Part shown: positions 1 to 9,188 of the stretch, piece after piece
How positions within the stretch are numbered: position 1 is the stretch's first letter
Layout: every line of letters starts with the position of its first letter
NCBI GenBank assembly: GCA_030539275.1
Contig: JAUNSK010000014.1
Location: forward strand, 22,562-86,561
DNA length: 64,000 nt
Origin: Oscillospiraceae bacterium
GTDB lineage: Bacteria > Bacillota > Clostridia > Oscillospirales > Ruminococcaceae
Reading direction: 5' to 3'
The notes under the pieces: generated by a model
Database searches by the model: none
Told to the model about the DNA's origin: nothing
Seen by the model: only the letters and a program-made list of their open reading frames with translations
Program-made: the position numbers and the translations under genes

Positions 1-51
1 TAAAAAATAATAATTATAAAATTATGTAAACAAGAAGGAAGGATAAATGTT

Positions 52-342
52 ATGAAAAAATTAACTACTCAGAAAATTATCGCAACCGGACTGCTGATCA
101 CCACAATATTATTATTAATAGTGTCATGCCTTATACTTCCGGATACTGTTATTACGCAGTTTTCAATCGGAAAATCGTCACCTACAACAATGCCAAAGTG
201 GATTGCGGTTCTCATTCCGACGGTTTTTGGTGCAGGATCTTCAGTATATGCATTGCTGAATAAAAAAGAAGATCGTAAATCACTTATAATATCAGCAGTC
301 GGCATAGCAATATTTATAATTATGATGATTGTAAACAGATAA
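52..342 (+). CDS. small SdpI-like (DUF1648-type) membrane protein
   Basis: This 96-residue protein is mostly membrane: hydrophobic segments lie at about residues 9-31, 49-69 and 76-93. The stretch after the first segment (LPDTVITQFSIGKS, then MPKW and a second helix) resembles DUF1648, the N-terminal part of SdpI-type immunity proteins. A ribosome binding site (GAAGGAAGG) lies upstream of the ATG. Only 28 bases separate it from the ArsR-like regulator, so it probably heads the operon with that regulator and the ABC exporter. A role in resistance or signalling at the membrane is inferred; full SdpI is longer, so this is a minimal version. Confidence 0.7.
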   Translation: MKKLTTQKIIATGLLITTILLLIVSCLILPDTVITQFSIGKSSPTTMPKWIAVLIPTVFGAGSSVYALLNKKEDRKSLIISAVGIAIFIIMMIVNR

Positions 343-370
343 ATAACAGTAGGCTTTGAGAGGTATTATA

Positions 371-886
371 ATGGAAAAAAATATATCAGAGATAATAATG
401 AATCCTGTAAGACTCAGGATCGCTCAGTATCTAATGATTCATAAGACTGGAACTACAAAAGAAATAAAAGAGGAGCTAAGCGATGTTCCTCCGGCAAGTC
501 TGTACAGACATATCAAGACATTAGCAGATGCAGGTCTTATTGAAGTTACAGATGAAAAGAGAATACGCGGAACCATCGAAAAGACTTATTCGTTGGTGAA
601 GAATCCATTTCCGGATGCAGGTAATCAGGATTATAATGGAATAATTCAAAATGGCCTTCTGATGTTGATGTCATCATTTGAGAAATATTTTTCTGATGAA
701 CATGCTGATCCACAGAAAGACATGCTTACTATGTCCACATCTGCACTCATGCTTACAGATGAAGAGATGATAGAAGTATTGCAGAAATTCGGTGCTATTA
801 TAGCTGATGCTATGAAAAACGCAACAGGGGAAGGACGTAAACCAAGACAGTTTACAATTATCTCATCACCAACAGAAGTCCAGTAA
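371..886 (+). CDS. ArsR-like winged-helix transcriptional regulator
   Basis: A 171-residue regulator. Residues 1-85 form an ArsR/HTH_20-type winged helix: MNPVRLRIAQYLM, then TTKEIKEELSDVPPASLYRH as the helix-turn-helix, then the wing with IRGTIEKTYSL. The C-terminal half is an unassigned helical effector or dimerisation region. I chose the ATG at 371 because GAGAGG sits 8 bases upstream; a TTG at 356 overlaps this site. It lies 33 bases before an ABC ATPase gene and probably regulates that exporter operon, including itself. No operator could be seen because the upstream region is cut by the window edge. Confidence 0.85.
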   Translation: MEKNISEIIMNPVRLRIAQYLMIHKTGTTKEIKEELSDVPPASLYRHIKTLADAGLIEVTDEKRIRGTIEKTYSLVKNPFPDAGNQDYNGIIQNGLLMLMSSFEKYFSDEHADPQKDMLTMSTSALMLTDEEMIEVLQKFGAIIADAMKNATGEGRKPRQFTIISSPTEVQ

Positions 887-919
887 TATATAAATATATT
901 TTCAAAATGGAGGGGTATT

Positions 920-1654
920 ATGTTAGAGATTAAAAATTTGACAAAATCATATGCAGGAGGAAAGACCGTAGTAAAAGATCTTTCGATCAATGTCAGTGCA
1001 GGGGATATATACGGATTTATAGGCCATAACGGAGCAGGTAAGACCACTACAATTAAATGTGTTGTTGGAATTCATGACTTTGATGATGGAGAAATACTTA
1101 TAGACGGAATGTCAGTTAAAAATAATCCGATAGAGTGTAAAAAAAAGATAGCATATATTCCGGACAATCCGGATATTTACGAGTATCTTACGGGAATACA
1201 ATATCTGAATTTTATAGCGGATATCTTTGAAGTGGGAAAACAAGAAAGAGAGAGATTAATAAAAAAAGAAGCTGATGCATTTGAACTTACAGAAGCGTTG
1301 GGAGATCTCGTATCTTCATATTCTCACGGAATGAAACAGAAGCTTGCAATAATCAGTGCACTTATTCATAAGCCAAAACTTCTTGTACTGGATGAGCCAT
1401 TTGTGGGCCTGGATCCCAAGGCATCAGTTATATTAAAGAACAGGATGCATGAGATATGTCAGGAGGGAAGCGCAATATTTTTCTCAACTCATGTACTTGA
1501 TGTGGCCGAAAAGCTGTGTAATAAAGTAGCTATCATTAAAGCCGGAGAGCTTATTTCACAGGGAAATACCAGGGATTTAACGAAAAACGAATCTTTAGAG
1601 GCCGTATTTATGGAGGTGGTAAATGATGATAAGACAGATATGCAGATTAAGTAA
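920..1654 (+). CDS. ABC transporter ATP-binding protein
   Basis: A 244-residue ATPase of the drug/bacteriocin exporter type (ABC-2 family partner). Walker A is GHNGAGKTT (about residues 35-43), the signature motif is YSHGMKQKL, Walker B is LLVLDEPFVGLD, and the H-loop is FFSTHVLD. AGGGG precedes the ATG. It overlaps the start of the following permease gene by 32 bases, so the two are translationally coupled. It energises export by the 529-residue permease; the substrate is not visible. The ArsR-like gene directly upstream suggests inducible expression. Confidence 0.93.
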   Translation: MLEIKNLTKSYAGGKTVVKDLSINVSAGDIYGFIGHNGAGKTTTIKCVVGIHDFDDGEILIDGMSVKNNPIECKKKIAYIPDNPDIYEYLTGIQYLNFIADIFEVGKQERERLIKKEADAFELTEALGDLVSSYSHGMKQKLAIISALIHKPKLLVLDEPFVGLDPKASVILKNRMHEICQEGSAIFFSTHVLDVAEKLCNKVAIIKAGELISQGNTRDLTKNESLEAVFMEVVNDDKTDMQIK

Positions 1655-3212
1655 GGTTATGCTGTGCAATACCTTCAGTATCAATGAGATTCTTCACACA
1701 AAAGATACTAAAAAGAAAAACAGATTCATTATGATGATAGCAGTGTGGACACTTTTAGCAGTAATGATTATGTCCTATATAGTAGTGCTTTCTCAGACAC
1801 TTATAAATATGAAAATGGGAAATACTATTCCAATGTGTCTTTATATGTCAGTAAGTATGCTTATTCTGTTCTTTTCATTTTTCAAGGCAGGCAATATCAT
1901 ATTTCAGAAAACCTCATATGAGATGATGGTATCTCTGCCTGTCTCCAATGCAGCAATAGTCATCAGCAGATTCTTAACTATGTATATTACCAACCTTCTT
2001 ATTTCATTTATTTTGATTTTTCCTGGAATGGTGGTATACAGTATAAGTACAGTTCCATCTTTTTTATTTTACATATATGCTTTGTTCGGAATAATCGTTC
2101 TTCCGTTGATTCCTGTAACAGCAGCAACGGCAATAGGCGCTGTAATAACAGGAATAAGTTCAAGAATGAGACACAAGAGTTTAGTATCATCGGTATTGTC
2201 AGTCATGCTTGTATCGGTAATACTTTTTTTTAATATAAAAATTCCGACACAGACGAATGGTATGACACAGGAGTCATTTCAGGATCTGGCAGAAGCTTCG
2301 ACAAAAGACATAGGACACATGTATCCGTTATCATTGTGGTATAACAATGCATGTGTAAATACATCATTAAAGGATTTATTACTGTTACTTACTTCATCGT
2401 GCGTAATATTTATATTAATGGTTGTCGTTGTTCAGAAATATTTTAGTACCATATGCAATGCGCTTAATGCGACTTCAGCTCAGAATAATTACAAAATGCA
2501 GTCACTTAGCACCAGTTCACAGTTAAAATCAATGTGGTCAAGGGAGATCAAAAGATATTTTTCGTCAAGTGTTTATGTTGTTAATACTATGGTGGGATAT
2601 TTACTTATGGTGGGATTATCTGTTGCGGTGTGTGTAATGGGAAAAGATGCAATCAATGATCAGTTCGGTATGCCTGATATGCTTGATAAAGCATTTCCGA
2701 TTGTACTTGCAATGGTCGGAAATATACTTCCGACAACATCCAGTTCAATATCATTGGAAGGAAAAGAACGTTGGGTGATACAGACCCTTCCAGTGAAAAA
2801 TGACATTATATACAAGTCAAAAATTCTTGTAAACCTTACAATTTCAGCACCATTCTATGTGGTGGCGGTAATTGCCGGAATAATAGGGATAAGGCCAACA
2901 TTCACAGGAGCAATTTGTATTATTATCGTACCTGCAGTATTATCTTTATTTTCGTCAGTTACAGGACTTTTTATCAATCTTAAATTACCGGTATTTAACT
3001 GGGAAAATGAAACTCAGGCTGTAAAGCAAAGTGCCTCCGGTATGCTCACAATGATTGCAAATGTTGTAGTATGCCTTATTCCTGCCTTTATTGTAATCAT
3101 GCTTGCCAGCAGCTTTGCCTTTCCTGTGATGATGGCAGCATGTATTGCATTACTGTTTCTTACATATCTCTTCTGGAAAGCAACACTTAAGATACAGATG
3201 TACAGATTATAA
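1623..3212 (+). CDS. ABC-2 type permease (large, about 12 membrane segments)
   Basis: A 529-residue very hydrophobic protein with membrane segments across its whole length, including about residues 37-60, 75-92, 105-150, 155-215, 250-275, 320-345 and several in the C-terminal 170 residues. It is the membrane partner of the overlapping upstream ATPase. GGAGGTGG lies at 1612-1619, just before the ATG at 1623; a second ATG follows at 1626. The segment SISLEGKERWVIQTLPV is like that of the putative ABC exporter family used by clostridia, in which one permease works as a dimer or as a full-length half-pair. The substrate is unknown. Confidence 0.88.
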   Translation: MMIRQICRLSKVMLCNTFSINEILHTKDTKKKNRFIMMIAVWTLLAVMIMSYIVVLSQTLINMKMGNTIPMCLYMSVSMLILFFSFFKAGNIIFQKTSYEMMVSLPVSNAAIVISRFLTMYITNLLISFILIFPGMVVYSISTVPSFLFYIYALFGIIVLPLIPVTAATAIGAVITGISSRMRHKSLVSSVLSVMLVSVILFFNIKIPTQTNGMTQESFQDLAEASTKDIGHMYPLSLWYNNACVNTSLKDLLLLLTSSCVIFILMVVVVQKYFSTICNALNATSAQNNYKMQSLSTSSQLKSMWSREIKRYFSSSVYVVNTMVGYLLMVGLSVAVCVMGKDAINDQFGMPDMLDKAFPIVLAMVGNILPTTSSSISLEGKERWVIQTLPVKNDIIYKSKILVNLTISAPFYVVAVIAGIIGIRPTFTGAICIIIVPAVLSLFSSVTGLFINLKLPVFNWENETQAVKQSASGMLTMIANVVVCLIPAFIVIMLASSFAFPVMMAACIALLFLTYLFWKATLKIQMYRL

Positions 3213-3222
3213 GCTTACCATT

Positions 3223-3366
3223 ATGGCATCACATGCTCAGCAGGAGAGCCAGTCTCTTAGCCAGAATGTAATGCCTGGATTTCAGTTAGGATACCAGAAT
3301 GGCTAGACAGAACATTTAATGATGTTGGTAATGCAGGCGCTCAGGCTGATATCAAGTCAGATGATT
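3223..3366 (+). pseudogene. short gene remnant split by a frame change
   Basis: A 27-codon reading frame (MASHAQQESQSLSQ..., ending at a TAG at 3304-3306) seems to continue in another frame from 3309 (RTFNDVGNAGAQADIKSDD, then stop). Neither half has a ribosome binding site of its own and I do not recognise the family. The composition looks like coding sequence, so this is best read as the tail of a lost gene. Confidence 0.3.
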
Positions 3367-3660
3367 AATATTTTATCCCACAAAAAAGCAGATACCACAA
3401 TCGACGTAAAACTGGAGTTTGGTGAATACGAATACGGTGGTAGTGATCCCGAGGCTCAAATATATGGATATATATTTTCAAGCTATGATAATACTCCTGT
3501 TGAAGTACTGGATAAGATAGGTTTTCATGACATTGGTCATACATATTCTGATGGAAAACGAGAACAACCTGAATACAGCACAGGTGGATATAATTTACAC
3601 GCTATAATTAATGAGTATTATAAATCAGATATTCACATTGACCATACCCATGACTTTTAA
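3319..3660 (+). CDS. hypothetical protein, perhaps a C-terminal fragment
   Basis: An open frame of 113 codons. The first 18 or so residues lie over the upstream remnant in another frame, so the true start is doubtful and no good ribosome binding site is seen. The body (DVKLEFGEYEYGG... to the C-terminal IDHTHDF) is acidic and rich in Tyr, Gly and His, and I do not recognise it. About 50 bases of the coding region at 3377-3429 recur in degraded form at 13982-14033. A strong terminator begins at the stop codon. It may be the surviving C-terminal part of an accessory gene. Confidence 0.45.
   Translation: MMLVMQALRLISSQMINILSHKKADTTIDVKLEFGEYEYGGSDPEAQIYGYIFSSYDNTPVEVLDKIGFHDIGHTYSDGKREQPEYSTGGYNLHAIINEYYKSDIHIDHTHDF
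3377..3429 (+). repeat. dispersed repeat, copy 1 (partner at 13982-14033)
   Basis: The segment starting CCCACAAAAAAGCA and ending in GGAGTTTGGTGAA is repeated 10.6 kb downstream with about nine differences. Here it lies in an open frame; there it lies in a non-coding, decayed stretch. It probably reflects a duplicated gene or mobile-element fragment. Confidence 0.6.
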
Positions 3661-3706
3661 TTCCGGTCAACTCATGAAAAATATTGGTTTACCGGAATTT
3701 TTTTTA
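3659..3706 (+). terminator. rho-independent terminator
   Basis: AATTCCGGT pairs with ACCGGAATT across a 23-base loop and is followed by a run of eight Ts. The stem begins inside the stop codon of the 3319-3660 reading frame. Confidence 0.8.
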
Positions 3707-3855
3707 CACTTAAACAGTAAGTGAAGAATAGTTTACAGCAATATTGATTCATTGTTCAATCTGTGGTATAATAACCAGATAATTTACTGATGAAATCATG
3801 GTAAATAATAACCACTTACATGCAATTCAAATCAGGATATAAAGGAGACGAGAGT

Positions 3856-5502
3856 ATGAGAAAAGAACACTTTATTGCAGCCGGCGTGCTTTCACTGATA
3901 CTTATGACATCATGCAGTAATTCAGGCGCCGGAACGGATTCTGAAACAAACGTTTCATCATCTGATGTCAGTGTTATAGAAACATCAGGTGATTCGTCAG
4001 CAACTGAACAGACTGAAGAATCCGGACTGAAGCAGGAACAGATGTGCATGCCATTGCTTTCAATAAAAACAGTATCACAGGAAAAAGATGTGATGGATTT
4101 TGTAACGGAACCTGTTAACCGTTTTGTAGCTGAATCAATTGCATCATGGACTCCGGGATATGTTATACCACCAGAGCCTTATAATGAAGCATGTACTGCA
4201 GAGCTTAAAGACAGCAACGGACAGATTCTGCTTCCGGAAACAGAAGCAGAGGTAAAGGTTCGCGGTAACTGGACAACAAACTATGAGAAAAAGCCGCTTA
4301 GAATAAAATTTAAAGAAAAGCAGAATCTTGCCGGCATGAATGAAGGCGGGAAAATGAAAAACTGGGTTCTTCTTGCAGAGTACAAGGATGGTTCTATGTT
4401 AAGAAACAAATCTGCTCTGTATATTTCTCGAGAAATCCTGAAACCTGACGGATATTATGCTTCAGATGCTCAGTTTGTTGAAGTTGAAATAAACGGAGAA
4501 TACTGGGGAGTATATCTCCTTGCAGAACTGCAGCAGATAAATCCTTTACGAATTAATATAAATGAACCTGAAAAAGATTATCAAGGAACGGATATCGGGT
4601 ATTTGCTGGAGTTTGACGGATACTTCAGAAACGAGGATGCACTTCATCAGATCGAAGCAGACTATGCAGATAATGCTGAACTGATTCCTTTTGATGGGGA
4701 AGGCGGCAGCGGAAGAAAGATAAAATGCCAGCCGGAAAAGTCCTATGAGCGGAAAAAAGAAGTCGGAATAAAAATTGACAGTACTGTTAATTCACAGCAA
4801 CAGCATGATTTTATAGCTGATTATATTAACAATGTATACAGAATAATGTATTGCGCAGCGTATGAACATAAGGCTTTTGTATTTGACTCAGACTATAAGA
4901 CGATATCCGAATCAAAAGATATTACTCCTGAAGAAGCAGTTAAAACGGTTGTTGATGTTGCGTCACTTGCTGATATGTATATAGTCAGTGAGCTTACATG
5001 TGATGCAGATATATACTGGTCAAGCTTTTATATGGATGTGGACTTCAGCAGCAGCGGAAACAAAAAACTAAGATTTGAAGCACCGTGGGATTTTGACTCA
5101 GCCATGGGAAATAAAGACCGATGTGCTGATGGAACCGGCTTCTATGCAGCAAACATTGTTCCTGATGTGAACTCAAATGAATATGAAACTATAAATCCAT
5201 GGCTTGCTGTTCTGATGAATGAAGAATGGTTTCAGAATATCATCAGAGAAAAATGGACGAAAATATATGACCAGGGGATATTTGAAAGTGCTCTTGATAT
5301 GATAGAGAACGACAAAAATGAGTACAAACCGGCATTTGACCGCAATTATAAAAGATGGAATAATCTTAGTGATATATCCGAATTTGAAAATGAGCTTTCA
5401 GCTGGTGCTGCATCCTGTCGCACGCATGAAAAAGCAGCTGATTATCTTGCCAGCTGGCTGAAAAACAGGGTTGAATTTCTGAATGATTACTGGCACAGCT
5501 AA
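3856..5502 (+). CDS. CotH-kinase family lipoprotein
   Basis: A 548-residue secreted lipoprotein. The signal peptide ends in the lipobox LMTSC, so it should be diacylated and anchored outside the membrane, followed by a Ser/Thr-rich linker. The body carries the CotH signature: AEVKVRGNWTTNYEKKPLRI, then NWVLLAEYKDGSMLRNKSAL, then an EAPWDFDSAMGN segment with the acidic metal-binding residues expected near the active site. CotH proteins are atypical protein kinases first known from spore coats, and in fibre-degrading ruminococci they are also often attached to secreted or cellulosomal proteins. I chose the ATG at 3856 because AAAGGAG precedes it and a signal peptide follows at once; an upstream in-frame start at 3820 would spoil the signal peptide. 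Confidence 0.85.
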   Translation: MRKEHFIAAGVLSLILMTSCSNSGAGTDSETNVSSSDVSVIETSGDSSATEQTEESGLKQEQMCMPLLSIKTVSQEKDVMDFVTEPVNRFVAESIASWTPGYVIPPEPYNEACTAELKDSNGQILLPETEAEVKVRGNWTTNYEKKPLRIKFKEKQNLAGMNEGGKMKNWVLLAEYKDGSMLRNKSALYISREILKPDGYYASDAQFVEVEINGEYWGVYLLAELQQINPLRININEPEKDYQGTDIGYLLEFDGYFRNEDALHQIEADYADNAELIPFDGEGGSGRKIKCQPEKSYERKKEVGIKIDSTVNSQQQHDFIADYINNVYRIMYCAAYEHKAFVFDSDYKTISESKDITPEEAVKTVVDVASLADMYIVSELTCDADIYWSSFYMDVDFSSSGNKKLRFEAPWDFDSAMGNKDRCADGTGFYAANIVPDVNSNEYETINPWLAVLMNEEWFQNIIREKWTKIYDQGIFESALDMIENDKNEYKPAFDRNYKRWNNLSDISEFENELSAGAASCRTHEKAADYLASWLKNRVEFLNDYWHS

Positions 5503-5525
5503 ATCTTTTCCATGTACGGTAATCT

Positions 5526-5666
5526 CGTGAAGATTTGCCTATCAGCGTATTTGCTTTTTGGATTCAGGACTGCGAAATCAAAATCTGCCCAGAATGCAGA
5601 AGGCCGATTCAGTGTGACATGGTGTTAGATAACATGGAAGGAAACCCTTACTGTTCTGTAAAATAA
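5526..5666 (+). pseudogene. small cysteine-rich (zinc-ribbon-like) fragment
   Basis: An open frame of 46 residues with no good start or ribosome binding site. It reads ...FWIQDCEIKICPECRRPIQC... and ends NPYCSVK. The CxxxxCPEC...C spacing looks like a zinc ribbon. It lies between the CotH-like gene and the U32-like gene. It could be a real tiny protein starting at a TTG near 5534, but more likely it is the C-terminal leftover of a lost gene. Confidence 0.35.
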
Positions 5667-5690
5667 ATCTGAATTTGAAGAGAGATTGAA

Positions 5691-6641
5691 ATGACCAATA
5701 TAGTAAAAAAAACAGATCTTAATAAGAATGATAATGTTAAAACGAAAAAGATAGCTCATTACCACCTGCCGGGATTATTTGAATTCTATGAATTATACAG
5801 AGCATTTTTGCCTCTTTTTTATCAGCACAGGGAATACTTTTATGACTGGTGTGATATTGCTTCCATATACGGTGCTCCGGCTGATTGTTTATGGGGAGGA
5901 GGACGTGTTGGGTTTGGTTGCAATGATACAGGGAAAGTTTTAGCATTGATGCAGGAATACGGAATTTCTGCCAGGTTGACTTTCAGCAATTCTCTGCTTC
6001 AAAAAGAGCATCTTTATGATAAGAAATGTAATAATCTTTGTTCCATTTTTCAGAAAAATGGCGATGTGCAAAACGGCGTTATCATTTATTCTGATTTACT
6101 TCTGAATTATATCAAAGAGCATTTTCCGGGTTTTTATTTCATTTCTTCTACAACAAAGGTTATTACTGATTTCAATCAATTTGAAGATGAACTTGACCGG
6201 GAAGAATTTCGATATGTAGTACCGGATTTCCGCCTGAACAATAAATCAGAACAATTAGAAAAGCTATCTGACATTCAGAAAGAAAAAGTTGAATTTCTTT
6301 GTAATGAATGCTGCTGGTTTGGATGCAACGATAGGAAGGCATGTTACCAAAATGTAAGTCATAAAGTTCTGGGGAATGATTGCCCTGACCACATATGTAG
6401 TGCACCTGATGCAATGGATGGGTATGTTTTCTCAAGGGCTATGAAAAATCCCGGTTTTATCGGAATAAACGATATTATAAATGTATTTTTACCTATGGGC
6501 TTTTCCAATTTTAAGATTGAAGGACGCAGCTTAGGCAGTGCCCTGGTTCTTGAATTCCTGTTATACTACATGACGAAACAGGAGTATCAGCTCCAGGTAA
6601 GAGAAAATATATATCTGAATCACTCATTGGATTTGTTTTGA
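5691..6641 (+). CDS. U32-peptidase-like hypothetical protein
   Basis: A 316-residue soluble protein. It has a cysteine cluster at about residues 205-245 (CNECCWFGC, then RKAC, then CPDHIC) and ends with a stretch (MGFSNFKIEGRSLGS) very like the KIEGR element of U32 collagenase-type proteins, which often bind an iron-sulphur cluster. The N-terminal part (YGAPADCLWGGGR) resembles the first strand of such a barrel. I recall closely related conserved proteins in Clostridia without an assigned reaction. AGAGAG precedes the ATG. There is no signal peptide, so it acts in the cytoplasm. The function is not known. Confidence 0.65.
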   Translation: MTNIVKKTDLNKNDNVKTKKIAHYHLPGLFEFYELYRAFLPLFYQHREYFYDWCDIASIYGAPADCLWGGGRVGFGCNDTGKVLALMQEYGISARLTFSNSLLQKEHLYDKKCNNLCSIFQKNGDVQNGVIIYSDLLLNYIKEHFPGFYFISSTTKVITDFNQFEDELDREEFRYVVPDFRLNNKSEQLEKLSDIQKEKVEFLCNECCWFGCNDRKACYQNVSHKVLGNDCPDHICSAPDAMDGYVFSRAMKNPGFIGINDIINVFLPMGFSNFKIEGRSLGSALVLEFLLYYMTKQEYQLQVRENIYLNHSLDLF

Positions 6642-6874
6642 TGTGAACAGTGTTATGAAAAGTGGCAAATACCAGTTTATCGAGGAGTTGTTCAATAAGA
6701 ACAATGTATAATAAGTGATACAGAGGTTTTTTATGCCCATATTTTATTTTAAGATAAATGTCAAGAACAAATTTTTTCCGGTAAGCAGAAAATAATAACT
6801 TTGTCAAATAGTAAAAAAATATTTTTCGGGAGGTAAATTACAGTTGCCTGTGCTTCACATATTAAGTTACATCC

Positions 6875-6903
6875 TTTACAGATCTAGAATTAAGTTGTAT
6901 AAT
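6875..6903 (+). promoter_or_regulatory. sigma-A promoter, repeat-family copy A
   Basis: TTTACA (6875-6880) and TATAAT (6898-6903) are separated by exactly 17 bases. The flanks (CCTTTACAGAT..TAGAATTAAG) match other copies of a dispersed promoter family in this window. It sits 41 bases upstream of the acetyltransferase gene at 6945. Confidence 0.75.
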
Positions 6904-6944
6904 CAATTTGTCGATAAATCGTAACTTGAAGGGGAAATAATAAT

Positions 6945-7436
6945 ATGAGCATAATCATTCGCAAGTATATAGAAGATGATTTACAAGATATGATTACAAT
7001 ATGGAATGAAGTAGTTGAGGATGGCATTGCTTTTCCACAAGAGGAATTACTTTCATATACAACAGGAAATGAATTTTTTGAAAATCAAACGTACTGTGCT
7101 GTTGCTGAGAATACAGAAAACGGCAAAATAATGGGTCTGTATATATTACATCCAAACAATGTGGGAAGGTGCGGACATATATGTAATGCCAGTTATGCTG
7201 TTAGCAGTGAAGCGAGAGGATTACATATTGGAGAAAAACTTGTGAAAGATTGTTTGTTACAAGGAAATTTGCATGGATTTGGAGTATTACAGTTTAATGC
7301 TGTAGTTGAATCAAATATTCATGCAAGACATTTATATGAAAGATTAGGATTTGTTCAGCTTGGGGTAATTCCAAATGGATTTAGAATGAAGGATGGGCAT
7401 TATGAGAATATATGTCCATATTATCATGAACTGTAA
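6945..7436 (+). CDS. GNAT-family N-acetyltransferase
   Basis: A 163-residue acetyltransferase of the phosphinothricin/YncA type. Strand and helix order fits GNAT: the N-terminal IRKYIEDDLQDMITIWNEVV, the acetyl-CoA-binding region around YAVSSEARGLHIGEKL (residues 84-99; the usual Q/RxxGxG/A is relaxed), and the C-terminal ARHLYERLGF. It transfers an acetyl group from acetyl-CoA to an unknown amine. AAGGGG lies before the ATG, and a strong promoter of the dispersed family is directly upstream. It seems to be a single-gene unit. Confidence 0.88.
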   Translation: MSIIIRKYIEDDLQDMITIWNEVVEDGIAFPQEELLSYTTGNEFFENQTYCAVAENTENGKIMGLYILHPNNVGRCGHICNASYAVSSEARGLHIGEKLVKDCLLQGNLHGFGVLQFNAVVESNIHARHLYERLGFVQLGVIPNGFRMKDGHYENICPYYHEL

Positions 7437-7489
7437 TAAAATAGTTTCTGTTACCAGGATAATATAAAACAAGATATTAAATATAAAAT

Positions 7490-7565
7490 TGTCAAGCTTA
7501 AAAAGTTTGGCTGTTTATTTTTCACCCGGCAGGAGAGAGTTATGATGAATTATATCCTCCTGTTG
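7490..7565 (+). repeat. dispersed repeat, copy 1 (partners near 28628 and 40866)
   Basis: The segment with AAAAAGTTTGGCTGTTTATTTTT followed, in the next 40 bases, by an AGGAGAGAGTTATGA-like site resembles 28628-28705. The part around GTCAGGATTAAAAAGTTTGG at 40866 is a shorter relative. The copy at 28628 includes a good terminator hairpin; here the hairpin is weak. Confidence 0.5.
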
Positions 7566-7817
7566 CGATAATAAAAACTTTCTATATATAATCCATGGAG
7601 AAGGGGAATGTAAACCCTTGAATTGAAGAGTTTATTTCGGAGTTTAAATGTGATATTTTTATATTTGAATAAATCTAAACAGGGTGGAATTGTCAATAAA
7701 TGTGCAGTCAAAAGTATACCCTAAATCAGATATTTCTGTAATGATTTCATCTGTGTTCCGTTTTTACGGAGTGGAGCGCAGCAAAACGGAGGAAAAACGG
7801 AACACCTCATCCGCAGA

Positions 7818-8728
7818 TTATGCTGCGGGTTTGCCGGTTGTCCGTCTGAGCCACTCCCGATATTTTACCGGTGAAAACCTAAACAGATTTCCAGTATGAA
7901 TCCGAATGGTATTGTAATAAGAAAAAATGTATCTGAAAATAACAGTTTTGACTTCTTCACGTGTCATTTTGTAGGTTGGAATCCGGTACAGCTTTTCCTT
8001 TTTCAGCGTTGCAAAGATGCTTTCCATACGGGCATTATCAAAGCAATGGCCCGTTCCGCTGAGACTTTGCGTAATTCCATGCTTCCGGAGCTCACTTCGG
8101 AATACATCACTAGTATATTGACTGCCTCGGTCACTGTGAAGAATAACACCTTGCGCCAGTCGACACTGTTTATATAGACATTTAACAGTGTCAATGCAGA
8201 GTTCCTTCTTCATGTTGTCACGCATCTCAAGCGACAGAATCTCTCCCGAACAACAATCCATAATCGGAGAAACATAGAGCTTGCCATCAGAACACGGAAC
8301 TTCGGTTATGTCCGTTAAAAGCTTAGTATATGGCGCATCAGCGTGAAAATCACGCTTGATCATGTTCTCTTGCTCCTGTATTTCGGTCGTTGCTTTGGTT
8401 ATCCCGTGTGGACGATGTGCCTGATGGAGCAAATCGCCCTCGCTCATAGTGCGGTAAACTGTACGTATGCTAACAGCTATCCCGTATTGATTCAGCGCAA
8501 TATGTATTCGGCGGATACCATAATTATCGTTGTCCGGGTGTTCAGCAATAATGCTTTTGATCCTGACCAGAAGAAGCTGCCTGCCGTTTTGCTTTTCACG
8601 GTTGTGAAGCCATCAGTAATATCCGGATTCACTGATTTTCAGCACGCGGCACATCCGGCTTACCGTATAACGGCTTCGGAACTTAATGATGAATAAATGC
8701 CTTTCGCTTGTTTTTACTTCTTCCGGTC
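7818..8728 (-). pseudogene. IS3-family transposase OrfB with an in-frame TGA
   Basis: The catalytic rve domain is intact: LLTDITEVP (first Asp), LHSDRGSQYTS (second Asp) and NARMESIFATLKKEKLY (catalytic Glu). Upstream in the same frame come the IS3 N-terminal features FRSRYTVSRMCRVLKISESG and NDNYGIRRIHIALNQYGI. Between these, at 8613-8615, the frame is stopped by a TGA just after SGYY, where related transposases have a sense codon. Expression would need a -1 slip at AAAAG (8728-8732). The stop makes this a disabled gene; the piece from the ATG at 8447 (209 codons) is the longest open remainder. Confidence 0.85.
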
Positions 8729-8989
8729 TTTTGCGAAAAAACCGAGTGCATCCTTTAATATTTCATTTGCCTGCTGTAGCTCTGCATTTTCGCGTTCAAG
8801 CTGCCGTATTCGTGCACGCTGCTCTGCATCGGTTGCAGGATCCGGTAGCTTTGTCGCTGCTTTGCGGTTCTTTCGCCAATCTGCAATGGTGTAATATTGT
8901 AGTCCGAGCTGAATCGCTGCCTTCTTGACTCCGATTTCATCGGATAGCTTCAGCGCTTCCTCTTTGAATTCTTTACTGTATTTTTTCAT
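8714..8989 (-). CDS. IS3-family transposase OrfA
   Basis: A 91-residue protein with an N-terminal helix-turn-helix (KEFKEEALKLSDEIGVKKAA, then YYTIADWRKNRKAA), which binds the IS ends, and a C-terminal leucine-zipper-like coiled coil (RARIRQLERENAELQQANEI). It ends FFAKDRKK. The frame runs over an AAAAG slippery stretch near its end, where a -1 shift would produce the OrfAB fusion transposase. A TATAAT-like box lies upstream inside the IS end. OrfA itself looks intact. Confidence 0.88.
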   Translation of the reverse strand: MKKYSKEFKEEALKLSDEIGVKKAAIQLGLQYYTIADWRKNRKAATKLPDPATDAEQRARIRQLERENAELQQANEILKDALGFFAKDRKK

Positions 8990-9188
8990 ATTTTTGACAC
9001 CTTCCTGACGACTTTATTATATCAGATTTTTGGGTGTCTGTCGACTCTACTTACATGATAACACTCCAGGATACAGTACGGTAATATTGATAAAAAATTC
9101 TGTTGATTTATATATGTTGGCAATGGTATAATAAGCTAAATAGTAATACGAAAAGGTCTGAAATCGGAAGTAGAGGTGTAAGTCGAAA

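Larger units (their letters stand above)
7683..9070 (-). mobile_element. IS3-family (IS150-group-like) insertion sequence, inactivated
   Basis: An element of about 1.39 kb carrying the two-frame arrangement of IS3 elements on the minus strand: orfA (8714-8989) and orfB (7818-8728), joined by a -1 frameshift. Possible ends are TGGAATTGTCAATAAATGTG at 7683 and, reading inward on the other strand from about 9070, TGGAGTGTTATCATGTAA; these align only with gaps, so the exact ends are uncertain and no target duplication was found. orfB has an in-frame stop, so the copy cannot move by itself. The left end sequence is present again without a transposase at 10799. Confidence 0.85.

Noticed and set aside
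7684..7899. 71-codon plus-strand frame at the IS edge, and other plus-strand frames to 8928
   Set aside because: They lie over the minus-strand transposase genes or the IS end and are their shadows.
8613..8615. TGA in OrfB as a recoded tryptophan or selenocysteine
   Set aside because: There is no SECIS-like structure to see, other genes here use TGA as stop, and the element also lacks clear ends; a nonsense mutation is simpler.
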